The notes beneath the pieces were generated by a model. That model was not told the origin of the DNA. It was given only the letters and a program-made list of their open reading frames with translations, and made no database searches. A stretch of DNA of 43,707 bases. Origin: Bacteroidaceae bacterium. Lineage in GTDB: Bacteria > Bacteroidota > Bacteroidia > Bacteroidales > Bacteroidaceae. The stretch is from positions 1 through 43,707 of the forward strand of contig JAKSIU010000024.1 of assembly GCA_024398615.1 (NCBI GenBank), written 5' to 3'. Shown here in pieces: positions 23,358-32,804 of this stretch. Both the position numbers and the translations under genes were made by a program. Positions within the stretch are counted from its first letter, which is position 1. Each line of letters begins with the position of its first letter.

Positions 23358-26029
23358 TATTCCTGCTTGTTGATTGCTGCTGCAATTTCCTGTGCGGCAA
23401 TCGAAATGGTTACGTATGACGGCACGGTGCGTGTGCAGCATTCGTTTTCACCCCAGAGGAAGGGGTAGTCGTCCTTGTGCTCAAGGAAGTCGGGCTTGAG
23501 CAGCACCAGACCCGGGGCAATGCCGCCCGGGATGAAGGTGTAGTCGGCACGGTTGTTTCCGTAGGCGACCTTCTTGGTGTTGACACCGACTGCTGTGACG
23601 AACGATACATTCGAATACGGATGGCAGCCGTAGATGAAGTTCAGACCGGCAAGTACCAGTTCGGGGTCAATAAGGTCTGGGAAGTAACGCCATACCATGT
23701 AGTTGTTCTGTGCCCAGCTGATGACGCGTTCGCTGCCGCCCCATGTGCCGCCTGCAACGGGTACACCATACGGGGTCGAAAGAGCGGTCTGCTCGGCATC
23801 CTTCACGAATACCGGCACGACTTCACGTACCTTGTTCCTGAAGTCTTCGTCCATGTAGGGCAGGAGCTGGAGGGCTGTGGTCAGGTTCACGCGTGGTGCA
23901 CGCATGGCGCTGCCTCCGCCTGTGCGGTTGTCCTCAACGCCTTCGGGAGCCTGTCTGGCTGCCTCAATCTGACGCATCACACCCGGCAGGAACATGTCCT
24001 TGTATTTGTCATCGCCTGTGAGAAGCCACATCTGGATGGCGGCACCTGAACGGTCCTGATTCCATCCGCGGCCGTTCTGACGGTTGCCGTTCTGGCGACC
24101 CTGTGCGTTCTGCTGGGCCTGTGCCTGCTGACGGGGCTGCATCTGCGCCTGCCAGTCATCCATGTCCTTCCAGAGCTTCATGGCCAGCTTCTCGCAGCGT
24201 GCGGCTGTCTCGGGGATGTATGGCTTGAGGACGCGTGCTGCATGTGCCAGAGCTGCACATACGCTGACGTTCGACATTGGGTTGCCTGCGTTGTTGGTGA
24301 ATGCGAAACGGTCATCGAGAGTGCCTGAATACCTGTTGTCACGTACCTGATAGGGCTTCAGGTTGGGGTCGTAGATGTATCCGTCGGTGATGTCGACAGC
24401 ATCGCCAAGATGGTGATACTGGTGCATGTTGCCCTGTACTATGCCGCCTGCAATGAAGCCGATGTTCTCGATCTGTGCGCACAGGTTCAGAGCTCCGTGC
24501 TCAACCTGCTGGATGATGTCGGGCAGACCGTCCGGACGGTGGATGTCAACGAACTGGGTCTTCTGGTCAATGAAGGTCTCGTCACGCTCGGGCTGGAGAA
24601 TGTCCCAAAGCTCGGCCAGCTGTGATGTCAGACCGATTACGGTACCTGACTGGATGTCAAAGTCACCGGCATCGTACCATGCGCCTACTGCAAGTCCGGG
24701 GATGTGCTCGTAAGGCTTGTACTTGGTGTTGGTGGAGTTGCCCATGCGGTAACCGTCATGCTGCTGGTAGTTGGTGGGTGCCTGGATGGCATCGTCCATG
24801 TGCGAACGGCCGTGCCATACGCGGTATGCCTCGTTGACCATCATGTGGTCCATCTGGACAGGGAGCCATACGTCCATGGTGTTGTGCCACTTGCCGTCAT
24901 AGACATTCTTGTTTATTGGGAACGGGTTGCTCTTTACACCTTTATATTCAATGTAATAGGTTCCCGGTTCGGTAATCTCGCTGAAATCGGCCTGTGCATA
25001 GTTGTAACGGTCATAGAAAATGCCCCATTCCTTTACTGCGGGCTCGAGTGCCAGAGTGCTGCTGCCATCGGCATTGACCTTCCATATCTTTGCCTTGGCG
25101 GCAACCTGGTCATTGGGATCAAGTTCGATGACTGCCATCTTCTTCTGGGCAGGTGTGTAACCGACCTGTGAGAAGCCGATGTTGGGCTCTCTGATCCACT
25201 GCGCATCCTGAGATGGCTCGACATACCATTCGAGTACGGTGCCGGTCTTGCCTGCGGGCAGGAACGAACGTACCACGAAGGTGCCGTTCTGTGACAGGTT
25301 GCGTCCGTCATAGAGGTTCAGTGTGGCATCGGACTGGAATTTCACGCGCAGGGCATCGTCCTCAGGGGCCAGGACAAGTGTGTTGCCGCTTGCAATGGGA
25401 CTGGGAACGATGAACTCGTCCAGACCGCGGTCATCGAATGTCGAGAGGCCGTAGAACTGGGTGATCTTTTCCGAATTGGGACGCATCTCGGTGTCGCTTG
25501 ACGGGTAGCGGGGGAAAATTTCGCCCTGTCCGTCAACCAGATAGGTCTTGCCGTAGTATGTGGCCGGGAAGAATTCCATGTTCAGACCGGCCTTGCCGAC
25601 CAGATTCTCGGGGAGAGGCTGGTCAAGATTGACCTGGACAAGCATGCCCTTGTCCTGGGACTTTACCGTGATGCCGTACTGGAAATTGTAGTCTGGATAG
25701 TTGAAACGGCAGCTGATGACTCCGCCAAGAGTGTCGATCTGACGGTCTGTCAGAGTGGCGTAGATATCCCACTGTTCGGGTGTGTTCATGAGACGGACAC
25801 CTCCACCGGTGGCTATTCTGACACCGCGCTGGATGAGCTCGATGCCGGCAGTCTTCTCATCGCAGAAAATACCTTGATACATGTTCGAATAGACCAGGAC
25901 GTTGACTCCGGGCTGCTCGAAATAGCCCTTGTCATTGATGGTCAGGGAAGCGTCACCGCCTCCGGTCTTCTGCCCGGTGCATGCGGCTAAGGCGCACAGG
26001 GAGAGAACAGCGAATAATACCTTTTTCAT
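23357..26029 (-). CDS. GH9 family glycoside hydrolase (endoglucanase-like) lipoprotein
   Basis: An 890-residue lipoprotein (lipobox LAAC). The N-terminal third has beta-rich domains, including the Ig-like domain usual before GH9 modules (NIGFSQVGYTPAQKKMAVI). The alpha-barrel catalytic domain runs from about residue 395 with the nucleophile-activating Asp pair in WYDAGDFDIQSG (about 453) and the acid Glu in FLWGENECC (about 863). A Gln/Asn-rich insert (about 626-660, QQAQAQQNAQGRQNG) interrupts it. The likely substrate is cellulose, mixed-linkage glucan or xyloglucan. It lies in an operon with the upstream thioredoxin-like gene (29 bases) and downstream yggS. Confidence 0.9.
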   Translation of the reverse strand: MKKVLFAVLSLCALAACTGQKTGGGDASLTINDKGYFEQPGVNVLVYSNMYQGIFCDEKTAGIELIQRGVRIATGGGVRLMNTPEQWDIYATLTDRQIDTLGGVISCRFNYPDYNFQYGITVKSQDKGMLVQVNLDQPLPENLVGKAGLNMEFFPATYYGKTYLVDGQGEIFPRYPSSDTEMRPNSEKITQFYGLSTFDDRGLDEFIVPSPIASGNTLVLAPEDDALRVKFQSDATLNLYDGRNLSQNGTFVVRSFLPAGKTGTVLEWYVEPSQDAQWIREPNIGFSQVGYTPAQKKMAVIELDPNDQVAAKAKIWKVNADGSSTLALEPAVKEWGIFYDRYNYAQADFSEITEPGTYYIEYKGVKSNPFPINKNVYDGKWHNTMDVWLPVQMDHMMVNEAYRVWHGRSHMDDAIQAPTNYQQHDGYRMGNSTNTKYKPYEHIPGLAVGAWYDAGDFDIQSGTVIGLTSQLAELWDILQPERDETFIDQKTQFVDIHRPDGLPDIIQQVEHGALNLCAQIENIGFIAGGIVQGNMHQYHHLGDAVDITDGYIYDPNLKPYQVRDNRYSGTLDDRFAFTNNAGNPMSNVSVCAALAHAARVLKPYIPETAARCEKLAMKLWKDMDDWQAQMQPRQQAQAQQNAQGRQNGNRQNGRGWNQDRSGAAIQMWLLTGDDKYKDMFLPGVMRQIEAARQAPEGVEDNRTGGGSAMRAPRVNLTTALQLLPYMDEDFRNKVREVVPVFVKDAEQTALSTPYGVPVAGGTWGGSERVISWAQNNYMVWRYFPDLIDPELVLAGLNFIYGCHPYSNVSFVTAVGVNTKKVAYGNNRADYTFIPGGIAPGLVLLKPDFLEHKDDYPFLWGENECCTRTVPSYVTISIAAQEIAAAINKQE

Positions 26030-26058
26030 GTTGGCGTATTGTTAGGTTGTAATATTTG

Positions 26059-26829
26059 TCAGTCAATTGATTCCAGAATGGATGATATTGAATGGCCGGT
26101 GCCGAGGACGGTCCCGTTTTCGTCAAGAACGAACAGGGTGGGGATGCCGGTCACTCCGTACTTGAGCGAAGGCGAATTCTCACGTCCTCCGGTGTAGATG
26201 ACCGGCCAGCTGATGCCCAGTTCTCCAATGGCCTTGCGCGTGTCTTCAACGGACTCTTCCCAGACAGCTATGCCCACGATGGTGTAGTCCGGGTCCGATG
26301 CAAGGTCAAGAAGGTGCGAACTGATTTCCTTGCGGCACGGTGAGCACCACGATGCCCAGAAATCAACGATTATGCGCTTGCCCTGGCCGTAGAACTGCGA
26401 TATGGTCAGGTCGTGGCCGTCAATGGCATCGGGCCCGGTCAGATCGTAGAACTGCTTTCCGGGTGCCTGGTTGACGGCATTCTTCTTTGCCTGGAGACGG
26501 CGCTGAAGGTCAATGCTCTGACTGATGAGAGGTGCGGCCTTTTCCATCTGGCTTTCCGATTCTTCAATGTCCCAGAAGTCTATCATGAGCTGCTTGAAGG
26601 CGTAGAGCCCTATGCTGTCAGACGGATGGCTTCCGTACATTTCGTCCAGGATGGACCTGTAGAGAGCGTCCTTGCGGTCATCGGAAGTGGTGGTGTCATT
26701 ATATACGGCATCGATAAGACTGTCGTATCTCAAGATCTCCTGCTCAAAGGTCGGTGCAGCGACCTGGTTCCCCTTGCATGCGGCAAGTATGATGAGTGCC
26801 AATGCTGCCGGAATGAAAAACCTTTTCAT
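26059..26829 (-). CDS. TlpA/ResA-like thiol-disulfide oxidoreductase lipoprotein
   Basis: A 256-residue lipoprotein (lipobox ILAAC, Cys18). A helical N-terminal region (about 25-120, DUF4369-like position but not clearly that family) precedes a thioredoxin fold with the active site WASWCSPCRKE (C162, C165) and the cis-proline segment VTGIPTLFVLD. It probably reduces or exchanges disulfides on exported proteins. The start at 26829 fits the signal peptide and the promoter box at 26865. First gene of the run leading to GH9 and yggS. Confidence 0.88.
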   Translation of the reverse strand: MKRFFIPAALALIILAACKGNQVAAPTFEQEILRYDSLIDAVYNDTTTSDDRKDALYRSILDEMYGSHPSDSIGLYAFKQLMIDFWDIEESESQMEKAAPLISQSIDLQRRLQAKKNAVNQAPGKQFYDLTGPDAIDGHDLTISQFYGQGKRIIVDFWASWCSPCRKEISSHLLDLASDPDYTIVGIAVWEESVEDTRKAIGELGISWPVIYTGGRENSPSLKYGVTGIPTLFVLDENGTVLGTGHSISSILESID

Positions 26830-26864
26830 GTCGATTTGCAATGTCTGTAGGTTCGTTATGCATG

Positions 26865-26901
26865 CAAAAGTATGAAAAATAAAGGGATTATCATATATTT
26901 G
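26865..26901. promoter_or_regulatory. Divergent -7 boxes: TlpA-like operon (-) and GH3 (+)
   Basis: CAAAAGTA at 26865-26872 is TACTTTTG on the minus strand, 36 bases from the TlpA-like ATG. TATATTTG at 26894-26901 on the plus strand is 40 bases before the GH3 ATG at 26941 and rules out the earlier in-frame ATG at 26872. Confidence 0.65.
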
Positions 26902-26940
26902 CGGAAAGATATACACTTTACAATCAAACAGATAGTTCAG

Positions 26941-29900
26941 ATGAAGAAGATCAAGGGAATCATTGCCCTGTCGGTTGCGCTTATGGCTGGCGCCGGCATG
27001 GCCGATGCACAGGCGTACGTGACTCTGCCCGTGTACATGAATACCAGTTATTCGTTTCAGGAAAGGGCGGTCGATCTGGTTTCCAGACTGACGCTTGAAG
27101 AGAAGCAGGCGCTGCTGGGCAACAATATGGCTGCTGTTCCAAGACTGGGACTGAAGCAGTACAATGTCTGGAGCGAGGCACTGCACGGAGTGCTTGCAGG
27201 AGCGAATGCAAGTGTCGGACTGCAGGGCCCGACATCGTTCCCCGGCAGTGTGGCCCTGGGCTCGAGCTGGGATCCAGAGCTGCTGGAACTGGAGGCCAGT
27301 GTGATAGCCGATGAGGCACGCGCCATTTTCCAGACGGGAACCAAGGGACTGACATTCTGGTCGCCGGTGGTGGAGCCCATCCGTGACCCGCGCTGGGGCC
27401 GCACTGGCGAATCGTACGGCGAGGATCCTTATCTGGCAGCAGTGATGTCAGGCGGTTTCGTACGTGGCATGATGGGAAATGACCCTGACTACATCAAGGC
27501 CGTTCCCTGCGCCAAGCACTATTTTGCCAACAACAGCGAGTTTGACCGCCATGTGGGCTCTTCGAACATGGACAGCCGTGACATGCGCGAGTTCTACCTC
27601 TATCCATATAAGGAACTGATTGAGAATGACAATCTGCCTTCAATCATGTCATCGTACAATGCCGTGAACCATGTTCCCACATCGGCCAGCGTGCTGTATC
27701 TGGATTCGATAGCCCGCCGCACCTATGGCATGAAGGGTTACGTGACAGGCGACTGTGCTGCCATTGAAGACATCTACACGGGTCATTACTATGTGGAGAC
27801 TGCCCAGGAGGCAACTGCAGCAGGTCTGAAGGCCGGTGTTGACAGTGACTGCGGAAGCGTCTACCAGCGCAATGCCATAAGCACTCTGGAACAGGGACTC
27901 ATCACAATGGCCGACATTGACCGCGCTCTTGTCAACATGCTGACCATACGTCTGCGTACAGGCGAGTTCGATCCGGCCAGTCAGGTGCCGTATGCCAACT
28001 ATCCGGCAAGTGTGGTCAATTCGGCCCGCAGCCAGGCCATTGCCATGGAGGTGGCTCTGCGCACTCCGGTCCTGCTCAAGAACGGGTATCCGCTTGTGAA
28101 GTCGGGCAAGAAGACGGTGAAGGCCGATGCCAAGGCGCTTCCCATTGACCTGTCCAAGGTGAAGAGCATTGCTCTGGTAGGTCCGCAGGCCGACAAGGTC
28201 GAGCTGGGACCGTATTCGGGACGTCCCGAGCAGAGCAGCCGAATCTCGCCGTTCAAGGGAATATCGGACTACATTGCCGCAAAGGGACTGGATGTAGATG
28301 TACGTCTGGCAACCGGTGGCGACACCAAGAGCAAGAGCAACCTGCTGTATGTGACATGGTTCGAACTGGAGAAGCCGGGCGCAAGTCCCGTGCGTCATGA
28401 TGCCACACAGTACAGCTCGTCATCGGAAGGCATTACCGTGGGCTCGGGCATGGGTACCGAGGAGCAGGTGCGTTCAATCGATGACGGCAGCTGGACAGCA
28501 TACGAGAACATCGATCTGGTTGATGTGGAGAAGATCACGATAGGTGCCAACATCCCGACTCAGGGCGGTATCATTGAGGTGCATGTGGGTTCGCCCGAAG
28601 GTAACCTGATAAGCACCATTGAGGCTACTGTGGCATCGGGCAAGCGTGCGGGAGGCGTGTACGGAACGGCATCGCCCATGGAGGGCAAGGTCAACAAGCT
28701 GGGCTACAACGGTCCCCAGACCCTGTACCTTGTGTATAAGGCTGCCCAGGACGATGAGATTGACCCCGAAGTTCTGAAGACTGCTGCTGAGAGCGATGTG
28801 GCTCTGGTATTCGTTGGAACCGATGAGCAGACAGCCACTGAAGAGGCAGACCGTCTGTCACTGGCTCTTCCGGGCAATCAGGTCAAGCTGATAAAGGAGG
28901 TTCAGGCCGTCAATCCGAACACGATTGTGATTATGCAGACTCTTGGATGCGTTGAGGTTGAGGAGTTCAAGAACCTTGACAACATTCCGGCAATCCTTTG
29001 GACCGGCTACAACGGCCAGGCCCAGGGTGCGGCTCTGCCAAAGGTCATTTTCGGCGAGGTGTCTCCGGGCGGCAAGCTGAATGCCACATGGTACAGGAGC
29101 GTGAAGGAGCTGCCTGCCATTACCGATTATACCCTGCGTGCTAAGGACGGCAAGCCGGGCCGTACGCTGTGGTATTACACAGGAACTCCATCATATGAAT
29201 TCGGTTACGGCTTGAGCTACACCACTTTCGAATATGGCAATTTCAGCATTTCAAAGAGCGAAATCACTCCGCGTGACCATGTGACAATAAGCGTTGACGT
29301 GACAAATACCGGTAACTATGACGGTGACGAGGTTGTCCAGTTGTATGTGACCACTCCTGAAAGCCCTGCCGAACTGGAACGTCCGTTCAAGCGTCTGAAA
29401 GGCTTCAAGCGTGTCACCATTCCTATGGGACAGACCCGTACGGTGACACTTGACGTTGACTGTCAGGACCTGTGGTTCTGGGACATGAAGTCTGACAGAA
29501 TGGTCTATGACTCGGGAAAGTATGTGTTCGAGATAGGTTCATCGTCAAAGGATATCCGCGGAACGGTATCGGCCCGTATGGACGGCAGGTTCACACCACG
29601 GCTCAAGACGGTGGTTTCGGACTGCCGCGTATCGGTCCTTGAGGTGGGCGAAACGGCTCAGTTCAAGCCTACAGCATGTCTGGATGACGATGCGTTCCTT
29701 GATATTGCAAAGGCAAGCGTCAGCTACACCAGCAGCAATCCCGGTGTCGCAACGGTCAGTACTGACGGTACGCTGACAGCAGTTTCGGGCGGCATTGCCA
29801 CAGTCACTACCACAGTCACTTATCAGGGCGTATCCGTAAGTGATACATATTCGGTCAGAGTAATGCAGAATGCCGGGCTTTCAAGTCTGAAGGTCGGCAA

Positions 29901-30804
29901 GAAACCTATTCTCAAGGGCATAGACCAGCAGTATTCCATCCTGACAAAGGCCGGGGCCAAGGTGCAGCAGGTCAGCGCAACTGCCGACAGCAGGTACCGG
30001 GTTGACATTGAACAGGCCGTAGCGGTTCCGGGAACAGCTGTCGTCAAGCTCCTTGATCCTACGACTGGTGACAGGAAGTCGTATTACGTCAACTTCGGTT
30101 ACAAAGGCACATGTGATGATTTCGATTCCGGTTTGGGAAAGCAGTGGCAGGTTGTAAGGCCGGATGCCGGCAACATGACCGTTGCTGACGGCAAGCTGAC
30201 AATCACAACTGGAAAGGGTGATATAAACCAGGCAAACAACAATGCTTCAAATATTGTCCTGCAGAGTGCCAATACAGACTGGCACATTCAGACATTGCTG
30301 AAAACTGATGCCGTTCCCGGGGTTCCTGCACAGAACGCCGGACTGGTGGTCTATCAGGACGATGACAATTTCCTCAAACTGGTCTATACGGCCCAGTCGG
30401 GCATGGGTGGACGTGGAGCCCAGAACGCCCAGGGTGCTGTCGGTGCTGCCCGTAACGGTGTCATCCAGCTCGGGGCGGAGCTGGATGGGACGTTCAAGGT
30501 CTTTGCAAACATCCGTCTCGAGAGGGATCCCGGTCAGGACGGCATACTGCTGAGGATAGAAAAGGAGGGAAGCCGTTACAGTGCCATGTATTCATATGAT
30601 GCGTTTGAGTTCATTGAAGCCGGCGGTGTGGATATGATGCTCAAGGACATCCAGGTCGGAATGATTGCATGCGACGGCGTCCAGATGTCAATGGGCCGTG
30701 GTGGCTTCGGCGGCGGAATGCGTCAGGGCGGAGCTCAGCAGACCGCTCCTTCAACCGTTCCCATGCAGGCAACGTTTGACTATTTCCTCATTGAATCGAA
30801 ATAA
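26941..30804 (+). CDS. Large secreted GH3 family glycosidase (beta-xylosidase/beta-glucosidase-like)
   Basis: A 1287-residue exported enzyme with signal peptide ending near MADAQA. The GH3 barrel has the nucleophile D271 in VTGDCAAIED. The second GH3 domain is split by a CBM6/PA14-like insert (about residues 463-600). A fibronectin-III-like domain follows (HVTISVDVTNTGNYDGDEVVQLYV, about 780-860), then a BIG2-type Ig domain (about 916-975, YTSSNPGVATVSTDGTLTAVSGG) and a lectin-like C-terminal domain (about 1060-1285). Low-complexity stretches GGRGAQNAQGAVGAA and GRGGFGGGMRQGGAQQ occur in the last domain. A xylan-derived substrate is likely from the architecture. Confidence 0.9.
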   Translation: MKKIKGIIALSVALMAGAGMADAQAYVTLPVYMNTSYSFQERAVDLVSRLTLEEKQALLGNNMAAVPRLGLKQYNVWSEALHGVLAGANASVGLQGPTSFPGSVALGSSWDPELLELEASVIADEARAIFQTGTKGLTFWSPVVEPIRDPRWGRTGESYGEDPYLAAVMSGGFVRGMMGNDPDYIKAVPCAKHYFANNSEFDRHVGSSNMDSRDMREFYLYPYKELIENDNLPSIMSSYNAVNHVPTSASVLYLDSIARRTYGMKGYVTGDCAAIEDIYTGHYYVETAQEATAAGLKAGVDSDCGSVYQRNAISTLEQGLITMADIDRALVNMLTIRLRTGEFDPASQVPYANYPASVVNSARSQAIAMEVALRTPVLLKNGYPLVKSGKKTVKADAKALPIDLSKVKSIALVGPQADKVELGPYSGRPEQSSRISPFKGISDYIAAKGLDVDVRLATGGDTKSKSNLLYVTWFELEKPGASPVRHDATQYSSSSEGITVGSGMGTEEQVRSIDDGSWTAYENIDLVDVEKITIGANIPTQGGIIEVHVGSPEGNLISTIEATVASGKRAGGVYGTASPMEGKVNKLGYNGPQTLYLVYKAAQDDEIDPEVLKTAAESDVALVFVGTDEQTATEEADRLSLALPGNQVKLIKEVQAVNPNTIVIMQTLGCVEVEEFKNLDNIPAILWTGYNGQAQGAALPKVIFGEVSPGGKLNATWYRSVKELPAITDYTLRAKDGKPGRTLWYYTGTPSYEFGYGLSYTTFEYGNFSISKSEITPRDHVTISVDVTNTGNYDGDEVVQLYVTTPESPAELERPFKRLKGFKRVTIPMGQTRTVTLDVDCQDLWFWDMKSDRMVYDSGKYVFEIGSSSKDIRGTVSARMDGRFTPRLKTVVSDCRVSVLEVGETAQFKPTACLDDDAFLDIAKASVSYTSSNPGVATVSTDGTLTAVSGGIATVTTTVTYQGVSVSDTYSVRVMQNAGLSSLKVGKKPILKGIDQQYSILTKAGAKVQQVSATADSRYRVDIEQAVAVPGTAVVKLLDPTTGDRKSYYVNFGYKGTCDDFDSGLGKQWQVVRPDAGNMTVADGKLTITTGKGDINQANNNASNIVLQSANTDWHIQTLLKTDAVPGVPAQNAGLVVYQDDDNFLKLVYTAQSGMGGRGAQNAQGAVGAARNGVIQLGAELDGTFKVFANIRLERDPGQDGILLRIEKEGSRYSAMYSYDAFEFIEAGGVDMMLKDIQVGMIACDGVQMSMGRGGFGGGMRQGGAQQTAPSTVPMQATFDYFLIESK

Positions 30805-30811
30805 ACCGGCC

Positions 30812-31402
30812 ATGAATATGAAAAGACTGTTCCCGATCATGTTTCTGATGTGTTTGGGGACAGTCCTGTCTTTTGCCCAGACCACGGCATCATTCAAAGG
30901 TATGGTTGTGAGCGGCCATGCAGACTGTATCAGACTGTGTGAGAAGGTAGATGACAACCCCGTTAAGAGTACTCCGACTGTGGGGCCTGTGTCCCGTGTG
31001 GCTGTGCAGAACGATTCGCTGATTGTGGCTCTTGCTGCAGACAATTTCATCTACAGCAGTACGGACGGGCTGGACTGGCACCTCATGGATTTCTGTGCAA
31101 CGTACGGTGACTATTACGGATGGTGCAGCCTGGTCATGCTGGCGGCATCGGACTATGATTTCATGGTGGTCGGGGCCGATGAGAATGGCGAACCGCTGGC
31201 TTTCACGTCAGTACAGGGACGGATCTGGAGCCCGAGACCGTTGGAGTATCCTGTTGCAGGAGGATATGAGAGACTTGAGGAAATGCCTGTGGATCTGCTT
31301 TATGACGGGGAACATGACCGCTATGAAATGGTCCTGGGGAACGGTGACCGTCTGCTTCTGCCTGCGTGTTCGCACTGCAACGCACTTGTAAAAGGGCAAT
31401 AA
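30812..31402 (+). CDS. Secreted protein of unknown function
   Basis: A 196-residue protein with a clear Sec signal peptide (MNMKRLFPIMFLMCLGTVLSFAQ). The rest is beta-rich with repeated blade-like stretches (DNFIYSSTDGLDWHLMDF, FTSVQGRIWSPRPLEYP) resembling sialidase/BNR-type propeller blades; too short for a full propeller. It begins 7 bases after the GH3 stop, so it is probably cotranscribed and may assist it. I do not recognise the family. Confidence 0.7.
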   Translation: MNMKRLFPIMFLMCLGTVLSFAQTTASFKGMVVSGHADCIRLCEKVDDNPVKSTPTVGPVSRVAVQNDSLIVALAADNFIYSSTDGLDWHLMDFCATYGDYYGWCSLVMLAASDYDFMVVGADENGEPLAFTSVQGRIWSPRPLEYPVAGGYERLEEMPVDLLYDGEHDRYEMVLGNGDRLLLPACSHCNALVKGQ

Positions 31403-31419
31403 TAGGTACTCTTTTGTCC

Positions 31420-31447
31420 TTGTGCAATGAAAAAGTTCCTACCTTTG
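31420..31447 (+). promoter_or_regulatory. panB promoter (-33 TTG, -7 TACCTTTG)
   Basis: TTGTG at 31420-31424 and TACCTTTG at 31440-31447 match both Bacteroidetes promoter elements; the ATG is 28 bases downstream. Confidence 0.7.
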
Positions 31448-31475
31448 CACACCTCAATTTTAAAAACTGAACAAA

Positions 31476-32294
31476 ATGGCATATCTGTCAGAAGACAAGC
31501 GCAAGGTTACGACCCAGCGCCTCAGAGAAATGAAACAGCGTGGTGAAAAGATTTCAATGCTCACCTCATACGATTATACAATGGCAAAGATCGTCGACGG
31601 TGCAGGCGTTGACGTCATTCTGGTCGGTGACTCCGCATCGAACGTGATGGCCGGTAACCAGACCACCCTGCCCATAACGCTTGACCAGATGATTTATCAC
31701 GCCAAGTCGGTGGTACGCGGTGTGCAGCGCGCCCTTGTCGTTGTGGACATGCCTTTCGGAACATATCAGGTCAATGCCGATGAGGCCATTGCCAATGCCG
31801 TCAAGATAATGAAGGTCTCGCATGCCGATGCCCTGAAACTTGAAGGCGGAGCTGAAATACTTCCATCGGTCAAGCATATCATTGATGCAGGAATACCTGT
31901 CATGGGTCATCTGGGCTTGACACCGCAGTCAATCAACAAGTTCGGCACCTATGCAGTCCGTGCCAAGGAGGAGGCCGAGGCCGAGAAGCTCATATCCGAT
32001 GCCCATCTGCTTGAAGAGGCAGGATGTTTCTCACTTGTTCTTGAAAAGATTCCGGCAGTGCTTGCACAGCGTGTTGCCAGTGAAGTGTCAATCCCGGTCA
32101 TAGGCATAGGAGCAGGCAGCGGTGTTGACGGTCAGGTGCTTGTGATTGCCGACATGCTGGGCATGACATGCGATTTCAGCCCGCGTTTCCTGCGCCGTTA
32201 CGCCAACCTGTTCGAAGTGATTACGGGTGCGGTGGGACACTATGTGGAGGATGTGAAGAACTGCGACTTCCCCAACGAGAAGGAACAGTACTGA
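31476..32294 (+). CDS. panB: 3-Methyl-2-oxobutanoate hydroxymethyltransferase
   Basis: A 272-residue enzyme that makes ketopantoate in pantothenate/CoA synthesis. Family blocks are [20 protein letters not shown], the metal-binding [36 protein letters not shown] and the catalytic LVLEKIP. Length is normal. It is followed after one base by the convergent receiver gene. Confidence 0.95.
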   Translation: MAYLSEDKRKVTTQRLREMKQRGEKISMLTSYDYTMAKIVDGAGVDVILVGDSASNVMAGNQTTLPITLDQMIYHAKSVVRGVQRALVVVDMPFGTYQVNADEAIANAVKIMKVSHADALKLEGGAEILPSVKHIIDAGIPVMGHLGLTPQSINKFGTYAVRAKEEAEAEKLISDAHLLEEAGCFSLVLEKIPAVLAQRVASEVSIPVIGIGAGSGVDGQVLVIADMLGMTCDFSPRFLRRYANLFEVITGAVGHYVEDVKNCDFPNEKEQY

Positions 32295-32295
32295 T

Positions 32296-32688
32296 CTATC
32301 TGCTTATCTGACTTAACTGTTCGTTTATAAAGCCAATCAGCTTCTTGGGGCTGATTGGCTTTGTTATGTAGCCGTTTGCTCCAAGTGCCAGGGCCTTGCT
32401 TATCTCTTCCTGCTCGCTGACAGCGGTCACCATGATGATACGGACGTTGTCATACGAATTGTTGCTGCGCAGACGCTTCAGGAAGGCCATGCCGTCCAGA
32501 CCCGGCATCATGATGTCCAGAAGCAGGATGTCCGGGACAATTTCAGTGATGGCTTCCATTGCCTGCAGACTGTTGTTGTATGAATACAGTCTGTACCCTT
32601 CCTTCTCCAGAATCTTCTCCAGAAGAATCGTGTTGACAGGTATGTCGTCAACAATCATTATGGTATATTTTGAGGCGTCCATTCTCAT
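32296..32688 (-). CDS. Single-domain response regulator (receiver)
   Basis: A 130-residue receiver with no output domain. Acidic pocket D14-D15, phosphoacceptor D58 (LLLDIMMPG), T88 and K110 (YITKP) are all present, so it should be phosphorylated. It is divergent from the double histidine kinase and Hpt genes, which are its likely partners. With a start at the second Met (32682) the protein is two residues shorter. Its target is unknown. Confidence 0.9.
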   Translation of the reverse strand: MRMDASKYTIMIVDDIPVNTILLEKILEKEGYRLYSYNNSLQAMEAITEIVPDILLLDIMMPGLDGMAFLKRLRSNNSYDNVRIIMVTAVSEQEEISKALALGANGYITKPISPKKLIGFINEQLSQISR

Positions 32689-32707
32689 ATTTGTGATGTC
32701 AATGATA

Positions 32708-32785
32708 CAAATATATGGATTTTGTCAAAAGGATGCCGACAGAATTGCTTTTTTGTTTGGACATAATATGTTTTTGCTATCTTTG
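32708..32785. promoter_or_regulatory. Divergent -7 boxes: receiver (-) and histidine kinase (+)
   Basis: CAAATATA at 32708-32715 reads TATATTTG on the minus strand, 20 bases from the receiver ATG. TATCTTTG at 32778-32785 on the plus strand lies 20 bases before the kinase ATG, with TTG at 32753-32755 as a possible -33 element. Confidence 0.65.
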
Positions 32786-32804
32786 TGAGTAAAATCAGGC
32801 ACAT

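Noticed and set aside
8496-30804. A classical polysaccharide utilisation locus
   Set aside because: Five glycosidase genes are present but no SusC/SusD pair, and housekeeping genes are interspersed.
30853-30870. GGGGACAGTCCTGTC as a seventh REP
   Set aside because: Only a short stretch matches; it lies in a signal-peptide coding region and lacks the flanking GAAC and GTTC.
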